DNA of 64,000 nucleotides from Astrocystis sublimbata (lineage: Eukaryota; Ascomycota; Sordariomycetes; Xylariales; Xylariaceae), in contig JAJNNY010000085.1 of NCBI GenBank assembly GCA_022453515.1, positions 1 through 64,000 of the forward strand, written 5' to 3'. Below, in pieces: positions 46,401 through 58,776 of this stretch; position 1 is the stretch's first letter; the number at the start of each line of letters is the position of its first letter. Position numbers and translations under genes: made by a program. A model generated the notes under the pieces. That model did no database searches. It had not been told where the DNA came from and saw nothing but the letters and a program-made list of their open reading frames with translations.

Positions 46401-46951
46401 GTGACGACGTTGGTGCTCAAGACACGATGCATGACCGATGCATGACTGATGTCGCTGGGTGTGCACCTCTAGGTGGTGTTATCCTATTGTTCGAACCGGG
46501 GGCGTGAAGATGAGACGACGTAAGTACATCGCGGCGCAACGAACCTCGTGATTGAAACCGAGTTTTCGGTCGCTCGTTTCATAGCTGCGATGCTTTGAAA
46601 GGTAGGAGGGTAGTCTCCAGTTAGGAGGCTCATCGACATGCCTTCGGCTGGCGTATTAAAGGGTGCATCTTAGCAACGGCTCTCTTTCGTATAAAGTTAG
46701 TATTAGACTGGATAAATGGGAAGATGAAACAAACAGTGCCTTGTAAAAGGTAGTCCATGATATAAAATCGCAAGACTTATGATATCGATGTAGTGTTGCC
46801 AAGCACTATTTCTGCCTATCCTATCTACAAGATGTTGCAAACAGCCACACTGCCTACAGCTATAGAAGATTCGAAAATATGCCTGTTTCTGACGATAAAG
46901 TGAAAGTCGACAAGGGTCAACTTAACAGTACCACCTCAAACTGAATGGCCA
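46401..46951. other. intergenic
   Basis: No gene seen between the SDR relic and the SesB-like gene. Confidence 0.4.
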
Positions 46952-48318
46952 TCACGTCGCCTTCGATTCCCCAGCATTGATCTGAACTGCACGCATCTTG
47001 TCTACTAGTTTGGAACCCTCTGCAACTCCAATGCTTTGTTGCCTTCCAAGGGACGGTTTTCCTTGTGTGGCGGAGGGGTTGTTCTTGCCATCCAACGCAT
47101 TGACCCAACCCATAATCAATCGTGATATGATTTTGTATTCCTCCTGCTCCTCCTTCTTGTCATCGCCACCCAAGGCAGTCATTTCCAGATATGGTTTATG
47201 AATGCTAACCGGGATGGCATGGGGAATAGTGCTCCACTCTGGCAAGATGGTCTGACAAGTGAAGTTGAGTCAGCAAAGAAGTTTGGGGAACCGAAACGGA
47301 TCAAATACTGACCAAATTGAGCTCAGTGTTGGAGGGGGACAACCCAGGAAAGCATGACACGATCCTATCACGCCACTGCGGCTTCCTTGTTCTATCGAAG
47401 AACTTGCGCTGCATTGTCGAGATGTAATTGAATTCCTCTTCGAGGCCTGTTGGTTTTCGCATATCGTCAGACAGGGCCGGTCCTCTGGGGAGCAGTTTTG
47501 CGATGGTGCCCCTCATGCTGCCACCCATGCTGCCACTGGAGTTTAGACTTGAAGCATTCGTGTTTGGTTGCGTAGTTTCAATCACGATGTTAGCCCACTG
47601 CCTTAGCCCGTGTGAGAAATGCGGTGTTCCGAACAGCACAAGCCCCTGAACGCCGCCATTGACTGGCGATGTCTGTTCGGCGTCCTCAATGACCTATGGG
47701 CAATGTTAGTGGTGTCAAGGGTGATGATTAGTGACATGAAAAAACAGAAGCTGGTCGACGTGTTGCTGTCATACCTTTTCACACAAGATACCGCCATATC
47801 CATAGCCGACCAATATCACATTGGGCGCCCTCCTTCTTTCATTGAATCGGTTCGGATCTTTAATGGCACTGCCCAGTTCACGGGCCTGGTCGTCAAGAGG
47901 CTTTTGGGATATGAGTCTCCCTAGAGCCGTGACAGCTTCATCTCGGGTGTCGACCTTGTATGTGGGATAGAGAAACTCATACACATCAACCTTTGATATC
48001 TTCCCTGGCCAGAAATCGCCATTCAGTCCCCAGGCCTTTCGTGGGAGATTGGCAAGATCTCCCACAAGTATAATACTTCGCCACAGTTAGCACTTGAGAC
48101 TATTAGTTGCTTAAGGATCAGTGGTAGTGGTAACAGCCGAGGTAAAGCTTTGGTGCACTAGGTTGAACGAAGTCTTGATCTATAATAAAGAAAATTTCAA
48201 CGTACTCGGCAACGGGGTTGCCTGATTCTAGGGCGAATAAGCGCTTTAGGGAACACAAATTTCGGGGCGCATGTTGGGGAGTCGAGCCCGCGCCTGTTTG
48301 TTTCGCCGTCGAAGACAT
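46952..48318 (-). CDS. SesB-like alpha/beta-hydrolase-fold protein lacking the catalytic serine
   Basis: The 3' three exons are firm: 47775 to about 48080, 47313-47693 and 46952-47251, all phase 0 at their joins. The first exon (from ATG 48318, MSSTAKQTGAGSTPQHAPRN) is joined by an intron I could not fix. The fold is that of SesB/SERAC1-type serine esterases: SIILVGDLANLPRKAWG at the oxyanion position, VILVGYGYGGILCEKV at the nucleophile elbow, and QGLVLFGTPHFSHGLRQWA. The usual GHSxGG elbow reads GYGYGG and the usual HGL reads GDL, so the serine and the oxyanion residues are missing. Such domains are often fused to NLRs in fungi; here it stands alone. Confidence 0.65.
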
Positions 48319-49871
48319 CGTTGAATCGATTGCGCGAGGAGACTCTGCAGACAGAAGAATGAGGATTAGAAGATTTTGGAATTGAAATCAAAGAGAGTTA
48401 AAGACTGTTCAGGGGGTAAGTTGGTAAGGCCGAGCCGGTGAGAGACCCAAACATGAGAAGTTGGATATGCGTAATGAGAAGCGAGCCATACGGTACTTCC
48501 ATTGTATTCTACACAATAGATAAAGTGAAGGACATGCATCAGAGGGTGCAGAAACTGGAGTCAGAAAATTTGTCCAGCTGAAGTTTCCTGGCCCCCAATG
48601 CGACATTATAAATACTGAGTCAGCCCCCCCTTCATGTTGATGCGTACATTGTAGCCGAAGACGCATCCATGACATTCCCAAGTTGGTACTCCAAAGGTCA
48701 AGATATTTCGGTGAGTATTACGAGAACACAGGGGTTGTGTCGTGTCGGTTGCACTGCTGGTGACCGAGCAGCTAGCCATGACTTCGGATACCTACAGGGA
48801 CCAATTTCGTTGGCCCTATCTTACCGAGTGGCCCCCGCACCTCCAAAAAGTTGCCGAGAGGTCGTCACATCTGACCTCAGACTACAACACCAAGCTTTGC
48901 AGTATATGCATGTCATGGTCTTCAGTAGCTGACTTTGCCAGGATTTCATCTAGGCTGTTGGGGGACCATACTGTAAGGCCGAGTTATTAGACGATCCGGG
49001 GTAACCGACGTCTACTGTATGCACCCGTTCAGCTCATGCAGTTCTCGTTGCTTACAATGCATGGACATTCTATCATCGATGGAAATCCCTGATCTTATCA
49101 TGTAGAGGGCATTTCAACACTATTTGAAGTAAGACGCGACTTCCGAGGCTATGTTCAAGAAAATTTCATCCCCATTGTCCGGTGTATTGCCAACTCACAG
49201 CACAGGGCTTTGATGCCAGTGCCGGAGCCGCGTTTTTGCCTTTGGCGGTCTGTAATTACCGTTGCACACCCCCAAAGAAAAGACTAGAGCCCACTGGCTT
49301 CAAACGTAGAATACAAAGATTGCGACAGATCGATAGACAGTATTGTCAACGATTGGAGGGACTGGTATATATGCAAAAGTGAGGGGGGTACTCAACAACT
49401 GTCATCCCCCTTAATTATTTCGAAGACATGGCAATGGTGGCGGAACAGTTACCTTTTTAGGAAATGATAGGCGTCCGATACAAATACCCATGCCATGATT
49501 CTTCTCGAACTCTGCAGGATATGCATGCAATATGGTGCCCGAGAACTGCTATTGCGGGTAATGTTGCGTCGTTTGAATCTTACGGCTGACGGAGACATTG
49601 AGCTGTCTGTAGCCGGCAGGAGCTTATCCAAGGCCATGATGAGTAATGGTATCATTGCATAATGTACGCTCAAGCAGGCTGAAGAGAAACCACGCAATCG
49701 GATAATAATGTTGACCTTGAACGTCTATTGTACGTAGGCAAAGAAGTAGAATATATATCACTGACAAGGCAAATTTCTTGAAAGTGGGCCAAGTCCCAGC
49801 CTTTGATTCTCCATACCTTCCTACTCCTCGGTCAACTTTGTTGAACGAGAGGCCGTCAAGCCCACTAAGCA
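48319..49871. other. intergenic
   Basis: About 1.55 kb without a supported gene. Frames on both strands are short or lack a good ATG. Confidence 0.4.
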
Positions 49872-51625
49872 ATGTCTGCACCAAAGATGGCAGAAAGAAC
49901 ATGCAAAAAGATCATAGTCTGCTGCGACGGGACCGCCCATTCAGCTATCAAAGGCAACGACTTGAATCCGTACACCAATGTTCTTCGCCTCTCTCGCTGT
50001 ATTAAAGCTCGGGACTCAGATGGATGTCCCCAGATAATTCATTACATATCAGGTATCGGGACGTCAGACGGCAACTTGTTCAACACATATCTTCAAGGTA
50101 CTGGCATTGGTAAGTAACACCTTGCCTTGTAGCTTGCTTTCTTTCATCGTCCTCGACTAATAGTCTTGTTAATGCAGGCATCGATGAAAAGATCAAGGAG
50201 GCGTACAACTTCATCTGCCACAACTACGAGACCTACCGTACAGTCGAGGAAAAAGACGAGATCTTCTTGATTGGGTTCTCTAGAGGCGCCTATGTTGCAC
50301 GATGTGTGGCTGACATTATCGATAAGGTTGGAATCTTGACTAAGATGGGCACCCACTACCTGCCATATGTCTACGACCTGTGGAAGCAGGACCAGAACCA
50401 ACTCTTCCAATCCCTACCTGATGAAGCTATATCATCACCACATGCTCCAACAGGAGACCCAGACATTGCATCAACTAATCACGAAGAGAAAGACGTTGTC
50501 ACCGAGTCTGGCAATGAATTCATGTACACGTCAGCTACCCAAGCGGACCCCGATACAGACACTCTGAAAACCGAGACAACCTTATCCTCCATGGGCAGCT
50601 ACGCGAATACTGAGAATGAGCTCGATCGGAAAGAGTTCGACAAGAACCCCCGACATATTCTCGCCAATGCCTTTTATGTACGTCGAGGCGTTCACGTAAA
50701 GGTCTGCGCAGTCTGGGACACCGTCGCCGCCCTTGGTCGTGTCTCGGCACATCTGGGCATCCTCAGGCGATGGAAGTCGCACAAGCTGAGTTTCGTGAAC
50801 TCGGATCTGTGCAACGGTGTCGACCACGCCATTCAAGCTCTCTCACTTCACGAACACAGACGTCCCTTTTGCCCCATTGTCTGGAGGCTTCCGAAAGACG
50901 AGCCGGACACTCGAGATGGAAAGCCCCGTCTACAACAATGTTGGTTTATGGGCTACCACTCCGACGTCGGCGGGGGCATACGTGGCGATGTCTTATCACA
51001 CTACCCACTCGCGTGGATGATGTCGAAGCTCGAGTGTTTCATTGAACTCGATAGGTCGAATTTTTGGAATCCTCGACCGAAGGAGATGTCGAATAAATAC
51101 TTGAACAGAGACTTGACATCGAAAGTGTACTGGCTCGCTGGCACACAATACCGCCTACCAAACCGACCATCTTGGCTTCCTGAATTGGAACCCCGTACCT
51201 CAGAGGTCGAATACAAATCTTTCGAGACCCTTCACTTCACAGTGGATCGTTTCCTCTCCTGGAACTCTGTCAAACGACCCAAGATGATGAAAGACGCAAA
51301 GTTCAAAGAACATGCATGGCATTTTAAGGTGCTTCCACCCCGTTCAGTTTGGCATCGTTTGCAGGGTGCTATCTGTAGCCCACGATCAACGCAGATGGAA
51401 GACTATAGTGTGCAAGAAGACATCATGAGTGAATTCGAAAAGGTTCTCCTCATGCAGTGGGTTCGAGGTGAGGCGACGGCGTTTCATAATGAAAACAATG
51501 ACCAGCAAAATAGTTCAGGTGATAAAAGAGTCATGTTTCGGAAGCAGCGTTCTCCCAATCACACAAACACGTTTGGAATACTGACATATCTAGTCAGGCA
51601 AGGGATGGACATATCAGATGTGTAG
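49872..51625 (+). CDS. DUF2235 alpha/beta hydrolase (Tle1-like phospholipase fold)
   Basis: Exons 49872-50109 and 50178-51625 (68-nt intron, phase 1) encode 561 residues. The start KKIIVCCDGTAHSA is the family's first strand. The nucleophile elbow is FLIGFSRGAYVARC (Ser113), the acid loop is VKVCAVWDTVAALG and the histidine region is WFMGYHSDVGGGIRG; together they form a full Ser-Asp-His triad. This family includes bacterial type VI secretion phospholipases and many fungal proteins of unknown role. An inserted acidic stretch (about 150-200, with TKRKTLS-like and SATQADPDTDT residues) is probably a loop. No signal peptide. A lipase-like or amidase activity is inferred. Confidence 0.87.
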
Positions 51626-52273
51626 TTTACTACTTGAGGTCTACCTGGCAACATAACACAATTATAACTGAAGTAAAAGTGCTCTTAAAGCTTTTCTATT
51701 GGCAACAATTAACGGAGACACCTGTTGTTGGAAGGGTTGATTGGGTTGGTTGCAATAACAAACATTCCCAGCAGTTTGTGCGTGGCAGTTCTCCAACCAA
51801 ACCAAGCAGTGTGCCTTGGACATTCCACTGTCTTGTTTCTGTATATACAGCGAGCTAGCGGAATCTGAGATGCCCAAGGAATTAACGAGGAGGAATTAAG
51901 AGGCTGCAACAGCGCTATACCGCCTCAAGTACCTATCCAATACAGCATTCTGCGCCCGTGTTCAATATTGCACCTAGGCACCGATCGCACGTCTACAACA
52001 ACCTAGCAACTTCCCTAACACCATTGTTTTTTCAAACAAAGAATACAACACGAGTGTTCTCAACAGCTGTTATTCAAGTTCTCGGTCGCAAAAAAACACA
52101 GTCTGTTGGCACAGATGCATATTATAGTGAGTTCTCCCATATTCTGAGATGCTTCACTTGTGCATCTGACACTCTGTGAAACTCACACATTGAACATAGC
52201 AATCAATATTCAATCCGAACAAATTCACAAATAGATACCTTGATCGACACACCGTTCCTTACCTCACGACACG
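51626..52273. other. intergenic
   Basis: No gene seen. Confidence 0.45.
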
Positions 52274-52609
52274 ATGTCAGACATCAACAAAACCAACGCC
52301 ACGCCCAACGGCAGCCTGCAATATCCCCCAGCAGCCCACATCCGAATCCGACGACACACTCTTATTCGCCGAGCACTGAACAATGCACGAGCACAAGAGT
52401 CAGAGAGAGAGATGGATAAAGAGAAGACTTATTCGCTGGGCTGGCTGAAAGAGGCGGACAGCTACGGTGTTGCGAATGAAAAGCAGAAGGATGAATCGGA
52501 CAAGGCCGTTGCGCAAGCATGCGACAAAGATGGCGGATCGCTGCAGTGGCTGACGGACGCAGCGAACTACGAGCCGCCAAAGAAGCCCCAGGAAGGTGCG
52601 CAGGGATAG
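52274..52609 (+). CDS. small polar hypothetical protein
   Basis: Intronless, 111 residues, ATG in ACACGATGTCAG. It has a basic stretch (HIRIRRHTLIRRAL), a charged helix (QESEREMDKEKT) and two similar short blocks, LGWLKEADSYGVANEK and LQWLTDAANYEPPKKP, that suggest an internal duplication. There is no signal peptide or membrane segment. Codon use is GC-biased in the middle. It could be a small stress or disordered protein; no family recognised. A chance frame is unlikely at this length with the internal similarity, but not excluded. Confidence 0.55.
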   Translation: MSDINKTNATPNGSLQYPPAAHIRIRRHTLIRRALNNARAQESEREMDKEKTYSLGWLKEADSYGVANEKQKDESDKAVAQACDKDGGSLQWLTDAANYEPPKKPQEGAQG

Positions 52610-53710
52610 ATGCACAATCCGAGTGAAGTTGAGAGTTGTTGGACGTGGGTTCGAAGGACAGTAGGACCGCTGTAACTCAAGTGAAGAGCACTGTACCTTT
52701 TGCACAGTATGTACTGCTGTAAACCTAATACACATTCATGAACGCAAAATAGATGCCAGTGTCTCATGATTGCAATTTCCCTAGATCGTTGTTTTGTTAA
52801 TGCTTTCAGTTCTCAGAGGAGCGCAACTGATTACTTAAGTACCAGGTGGGAGGTAGTTAAGGCTAAGGCTCAGGAAGACACAAGAACAGTGCGTCGTAGG
52901 TTCCCAAATATTCTAATATTTGTCACCATCAGCGCCAGCCCGTTTGTAGCAACATCACATGTCTACGCTTGTAAAAGCAGGTGCTTTGAGTCCACTTACC
53001 ACAAAGTAGTAAGGTATGTGGGCAGCCAGAAATGTTGAAATGGCAGCTACGAGCATGCTGGGCAAATGGGCATCCTCACTTTCTAGGTCACCAACGGGGT
53101 GAAGGTGGGCACATGCTTGCACATCGATGATATATACTTTGGTCCTGCTCAAGTTCAGTTGTATTCAGAGGTTCAGTTGATCCCTAATAAGGTATCAGAA
53201 GAGGTGGTATATGGACTGTAAACATGACGATGTATTGCATTCTGTGCAGTGCAAAGAATTTAACTTCAATTCATAGCAACCTACCACGGTAGGTACTTAA
53301 GTACATATGCTCTCTCAAGCCGTGTTTGGCAGGCATGCAGCAATACGGGACAATGTACTACAGTTGAGGTCAGATAATAGAGGGTGCTCCTATCTTAAAT
53401 ACTTAAGTATATACGGCAGTGGCCTTTCCCGTGAGATATCGGCAAGTGCGAGTGGTAATAGCACTGGTATGTGTGTAAGTACCTACCCACGCTAGGTAAC
53501 TGCCTTGCAACCTTACACATGTATGTTTATGCAACTACCACCGTTACTGCTTCTGCCACTGCAACTGCAACTACCACAGCAGCTAGTTACATCTACCGAC
53601 TCCCCAACTCTCCGTGGATTCTTGTCATCTAACAGAATCCATCGCATCAACAGAATCCATCGCATCAACAATATACCTTCATCAAATACCTTTGGATAGC
53701 TCGTCACAAG
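52610..53710. other. intergenic
   Basis: About 1.1 kb without a gene. A duplicated 18-base unit is at 53631-53666 just before the BTB gene. Confidence 0.45.
53631..53666 (+). repeat. 18-base direct duplication
   Basis: AACAGAATCCATCGCATC occurs twice in a row in the leader region of the BTB gene. Confidence 0.9.
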
Positions 53711-54482
53711 ATGGAACCTCATCCATATCAAAAGTATGTTCGAATCAAGCTATTGCACGCCAAACAATGGTAATCTAACTCAACCGGTTCGAACTAGGTT
53801 CATGTCCTCGGGGCATATCACCATCCTCGTTGGTCCAGATAAGAATAAATACACGATCCATGCCGAACTGCTAGCTAGCTTGAGTTGCTATCTCTATACA
53901 CTGGTGAAAGGGGCAGCGACTAAATCACCGGTTGTTGAGTGGCCTCACATCGACGACAGGACATTCGCCTGTTTCAGTCAATTCGCCTACTCCAGGAGAT
54001 ACCACATCGCCAACCCCACACCCCCGAAAGTTGAAGAAAGCCCTGGTGGGAGTAGCCGGCCAAGGACGCCAAGTCCTGACGAAGCAAATACAAGCGGCTC
54101 CGGTTCGGACCTCGCACCCAGACCAATTGGTGGTATAATAGCACCGCAGACCTTCACCGACCTTACCATCGCCCACGCCAAAGTGTACGTGTTCGCCGAT
54201 TATCTTCTCATTAAAGATCTAAAAAAGTTGAGCATCAGCTTCTTGGAAGATATCCTCAAGTTTGCTTGGTTCAAGGGCGAGACTATCGCAGAATTAGGAG
54301 AGTATATATACAACAACACGAAGAAAAACAAAAAACAAAACTCACTCAGAAAGGTAGTGTCTTTATACATTTCGCGTTACTTGGATCGGCTGTGTCATGA
54401 AGAAAGCGGGGTAGAACTCCTAGAGACAAATGTCGAGCTTTGCAAGGATGTTCTTTGGCATACTCTCCCGCGTGGAGGTTGA
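53711..54482 (+). CDS. BTB/POZ domain protein
   Basis: Exons 53711-53733 and 53798-54482, joined by a 64-nt intron with GTATGT, CTAACT and CTAG signals, give 235 residues starting MEPHPYQKFMSSG. An unspliced start at 53736 is possible but less natural. The BTB core reads ITILVGPDKNKYTIHAELLA, then LVKGAATKSPVVEWPHIDDR, FACFSQFAYSRRYHIA, a Pro/Ser-rich insert (about 93-130) and the second half AKVYVFADYLLIKDLKKLSI with a helical end. BTB domains form dimers or bind CUL3. Nothing C-terminal suggests another domain, as is usual for small fungal BTB proteins. Confidence 0.8.
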
Positions 54483-54992
54483 GAACAAGCTGCGTAACGT
54501 TTATCTGGAAACCCCGACCCCAAGCCACCTGCTTTTGTCTTTCTGGGAAAGGCAGGGGAAGATCCAAATTGGTACTGGGGGAATTGCTTTACACTTAATG
54601 TCATCAGCGCTAGAAGAGGAGGCACACAGTATTGGTAGGTCTGCAATGCTATAGCAAAACATGTCAGGTATTAGCGAGGTCGATGGACGAGAATTAGACA
54701 ATTGAGCCACAGCGGCAAATATCAACACCGAAGCAGTGTTACTTGAAACGGAGATTGGTGAAGTTCCGAGTGAGTGCCAATGATCTCTAAATATTTGAAT
54801 GGCATTGACTCAATGCCAATGTGTGCACCCTGATATGAGAAGTGCCACTACTTCAATCTGATGTTGATACTTGAAACGATTCTGGTCGATATTCGGATGA
54901 AAGCATCATCTCCCTGGCGTCGTCCGAGCGGGAATGTATCGCTAGTCAACACGAGTCGAATACAGAGGCGAAGAGCAACCCGCCCAACTTTC
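54483..54992. other. intergenic
   Basis: Convergent 3' regions. Nothing seen. Confidence 0.45.
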
Positions 54993-55445
54993 CTATGTTC
55001 CAAAAGCGCTTACGAGCCCGATGAGCTTGCCATTACCGTATGAGGTGAAGCTGAGTGTGACAGTGTCCTTACACTCAGAGCGCGGCTTGTTGAAGAGACG
55101 GTAGATGATTGTGACGCTGTCTGCGTCGGCTTCGTTGCCGATCTTGCTCGTGAAGTAGTCGGCATCGGCAAGCATGCCGCTTGGTAGTGGGTTGGGCTGA
55201 TTAACGTCGCGACCTTCGATTTGATTGCTTTGAAACATGACAGCCTTCTTGGGTTTGAGGACGATATCGTTCTCTGTCCAGCCGCCATTGGGGATATAGT
55301 CAACCTGGGGTTGTCTTCCTGCCGAACCTTGATTACTTGGCCCCGCCGCGTCGTCGGCGTCGTCCTCAATTGAAATGACCCGGCCGGACAAGTTGTTGAT
55401 GCAGGTCTGCTTGATTTTCACGTCTTCACTCGTTTTCCCACTCAT
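54993..55445 (-). CDS. unrecognised 150-residue protein
   Basis: Frame from MSGKTSEDVKIKQTCINN to the stop at 54993; the frame is open further upstream to about 55559 but with basic, less convincing sequence. The peptide has alternating hydrophobic and polar residues suggesting beta strands (INNLSGRVISIEDD, TENDIVLKPKKAVMFQS, DSVTIIYRLFNKPRSE, VTLSFTSYGNGKLIGLVSAF). No cysteine cluster, no signal peptide. A small secreted-like or lectin-like beta domain would fit, but I do not recognise the family. Its stop lies about 510 bases past the BTB stop, and it is just downstream of the AflR-like regulator on the same strand. Confidence 0.5.
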   Translation of the reverse strand: MSGKTSEDVKIKQTCINNLSGRVISIEDDADDAAGPSNQGSAGRQPQVDYIPNGGWTENDIVLKPKKAVMFQSNQIEGRDVNQPNPLPSGMLADADYFTSKIGNEADADSVTIIYRLFNKPRSECKDTVTLSFTSYGNGKLIGLVSAFGT

Positions 55446-55605
55446 CCTTTTTGGCGAGCAAGGACAACATGCGCAGTTGAGTAACGCTTCTTGGCACCCG
55501 ACAGCGTCGCGGCTACGTGCAACAACATGAGTAAGGAACTCGATATTCTTTAACAGCACATCTTGGACGAGAAGGCAAACCGTATCATAAAGGCTAGATA
55601 AATGG

Positions 55606-57145
55606 CTACCTAAGCATGATACCCCCGCCCTTTATTTCCCGCCTATCGTCCCGACCCTCAGTATGTTTACCTTCCACCTTCCTAACCGCCTTCCCCAACG
55701 CCAACATAATCGCGCCCAGCTTGATGCAGCACTCGCCCAGTCCAGCATGGACAAGCCTCGAATGAATCGACTTGATAAACGCATCCAGCTGGCCGATGCG
55801 CATTCTGAGCAGCTGCACCACGATCAACGCCTGGTCCGCGACGTCGTCCACGACGAACCTGCCGACGTTTATGGCGGACCTGCACACGGGCAAGATCGAT
55901 GGCCGCTGTTCGCAGGGACCTGCGATGTGAGACTGCGAGCCGTCTTCGTCATGCACAACTCGCAAGCTGGCCAAGAGCATCTTGGCGAGCTGCTCCACGT
56001 TCATGATGAGCAGCACGGCGAACTCGCGGCGCAGAAAGCAGGCGGAGGCGCACTTCCTGACGCTTTCCCACTTCTCTATCAGGTCTTTGAAAAGTGCTAG
56101 AAAGCAGTCGAGGTTGATAGCGTTGACGAGATTGTTTTGTGTTGATGAGCTTGTGCTGCTGTCGCTGCTGGCGTTGTTGAGACTGAAGAGGCTGGAGGTG
56201 AGTTGTTGTAGGCAGTTGCATTGCCCTGGAGCTACCCTGTGATGGCCTGCAACCGGGCTCGATCCAAGATCTACAGAAGCCAGAGAGCTAGCTTGGTGTG
56301 TGCATATATGCTGTTCGTATTCCACGTTGGGTTCGAGAGACTCGATCTCCTTTGGTTGCAATGGTCTTTCCCTCCAAGGCAAAGCATTCTCCGTCCCAGC
56401 ATCATCTCCTACGGTGCATATTGGGAGCGACCAGGCAGGGCTGTCGACCATCGACCCCGCCATCGATCCGTCCCCGGCCGACGTAGACGAGACAAAGCCA
56501 GAAAAGTAGGCATCCAACTCCTCGCCCGAGTCCAAGAAAGCTGAGTTCAGCGACGCCAGAGTATCGTCGTCGAAGTGCGCAAAGTCTTCGGCGTCGTTAT
56601 GCTCATTCCAAAAGCCCAAGTGAAAGGTATTCTCCGTGCTGCCGACAGTATCCCCACCAGGGACCGTAGCATCGGGTCGCGCTACGGATCTGATGCTTGG
56701 CGTTGACGGGACATGACAGTCCCGAGGCGACGTGATCGCGGACTTCCCCGCGTCTCCATTTCCCGCTTGTCCTCCGAGACTGCCCGGCGGCCCCTCGAAG
56801 ATGATGCAGTCTCTCGTCAGGTGATGTTGACTCTTGACTCTGGGCTTGCGTGGCTTGCGCGTCGTTGTATACGTACAGCTGTTGCCCCATCGGGCGCACT
56901 GCTTGCACGAGGGCTTCTCGCCATCACATTTCACCTATGGCCGACAGTCAATGCTTTGAAAGGCATCTATAGTCATGGGAGTGGGGGCAAGGGTAAGAGA
57001 CTCTCGACGATCTGGAACTGCCTACCTTGGCCACGCGACATCGGTCACATGCCAAATGCCTAGTCCGTCCGGCTCGCGCCTTGTATGGGTTGTTCGTGAA
57101 CTCGGCAGACTGGTCCCCGCTGGAAAGCGAGAGTGTGCCGAACAT
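55606..57145 (-). CDS. Zn2Cys6 transcription factor with AflR-like C-terminal region
   Basis: Exons 57026-57145 and 55606-56934 (91-nt intron, phase 0) give 482 residues. The intron interrupts the zinc cluster, which is complete after splicing: Cys33, Cys36, Cys43, Cys50, Cys53 and Cys60 (CDRCRVAK... CDGEKPSCKQCARWGNSC), a binuclear Zn2Cys6 DNA-binding domain. A basic stretch (KPRKPRVKSQHH) and a long Ser/Pro/acidic linker follow. From about 270, QCNCLQQLTSSLFSL, LDCFLALFKDLIEKWE and LLIMNVEQLAKMLLASL match the AflR-type regulatory region of aflatoxin/sterigmatocystin regulators and similar cluster regulators. No polyketide or other biosynthetic gene is seen within 10 kb, so its targets are unknown. 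A further 5' exon is possible. Confidence 0.85.
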
Positions 57146-58776
57146 CTGGGGCGCCTACAGTGCCGGAATGGGCTCTGGGACCTCAATCGGGTGAAATTGA
57201 AGTTATGGTTTTTCATTGTGGGCCGACGTCTGGAGGTTCAGTTCAGCCATTGTCGGGCATGTTGAGAATTGTCGCCTAGGACTCCTATTCACGTGGGTGA
57301 TATCTCAGGACAGCGCGTTGTGATGAGATGACCCTGTGGTCCACTCCGTCAGCTTATGGTGGTCATGCATTGAGTAAGGTAGGTAGTTGATGTGAAGCTA
57401 TACCAGATCCCTCGCCACCGTAATCTAGGAATCGTAGCGCGTGGTGATGGCTGGCTGGCGTGTGTTGAGCTGGTGTTGAGCGCTGGTATGAGTCTTGATG
57501 AAGTAAACTCGGTGTTGGTAATCTGCATATCGTCGGCATTAGGTGATGCGAGAAAACGTCAGCAATCGCGAATTCCGCTTTCGCATCATGATTCCCAAAG
57601 CTCGATAGTGCGAAGACGAGAACACGTCCTGGTTGGCTGCTAATTCAGGATGTCAGATCTTTTGTGTAACCTAATGATAGGTGATTATTTAAAGCTACTC
57701 ACCTTAGGAGGCAGCACCAAAGATGGCGGTGTCAATGCATGCACAAGCAACCAACACACACAACAACGCTTGCGTATGTGTAAGGATATGATCTCATTAG
57801 GTGGCGTCTTATACCAGATAGGTACGTAAGCAGTATGTGAATGAATAGAAGAGTGAAGCCCGACCCCCCGAAGCTCCCCGGGCCATGGACCACTGCACTG
57901 AATCATGCGTAAGCAATCATGCACAGGACCTGAGTCATGTGTGGCGGACGTTGTTCTATATTGCCTTTGCATGCAATGTAACCCAGGAGTTGCTGAAGAT
58001 AATCCAACTGCCGGCATCGATCGCTGTCGCTGTCACGTGCTTTTGACTTCAATGGCATTCTAGGCATTGCTACTTCAGATGCATGATAGACCAACTGCAT
58101 TACAGAGCCAAAGTCAGACAGAATCTCGCATTCTAATAGGCTTCCGATGATCCGAAAGCTGATGAAGAGTTATCAGGTACTAGCCAATGCGAATGTTGGG
58201 TTGCTGAAAATGCGAGTAGGAAGTCATCCCTAGGATTCGCTGTTTGGTGATGCATGGGATGAAGAAAATGACGTGTAAGGTCATCCTAGAAACTGCAAGA
58301 TTGATCGAATATAGGACAGTGATCCCATACTAGACGCATGCTAAGAAAGAACCTTTATCAAGACACATGTTTTAATGAACTCATGTAAGTTAGGTTAAGT
58401 CAATGTATTGTGTGCCACAGTCTACCTACCTAGTATGAGCCGTAGATAAATGTCAGTAGAAACCTGAGTCCGAACTCAAGATCCACACACATAGCTCCCA
58501 GACACCTAGATGTCTAAATTTAGGCAGGTAGCCAATAAGAAAAAAACAATCGCGAGCTTAACTCCATTAGCCCATCCAGTCACAGGCTCACAGGCAATAG
58601 CGCCATGGCGCCACACCACACATAATATTAGTACACTGCAGAAAACTCAAAGTGCTGCACCGCTCCTTCGTCCAATAACTATAAAAGCAGCGACGAAAGA
58701 CCGAGGAGAGAAAGAAGAAGAGCAAAAGACATGTCAGCGGCATCATACACTGCCCCGGCAGTAAACACCATAGTCC
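57146..58776. other. intergenic
   Basis: About 1.6 kb with no supported gene. A 84-codon frame from an ATG at 58510 is not convincing. Confidence 0.45.

Noticed and set aside
53738..53750. B-box-like GTTCGAATC
   Set aside because: It lies in the intron of the BTB gene, and no A box or cloverleaf could be formed upstream.
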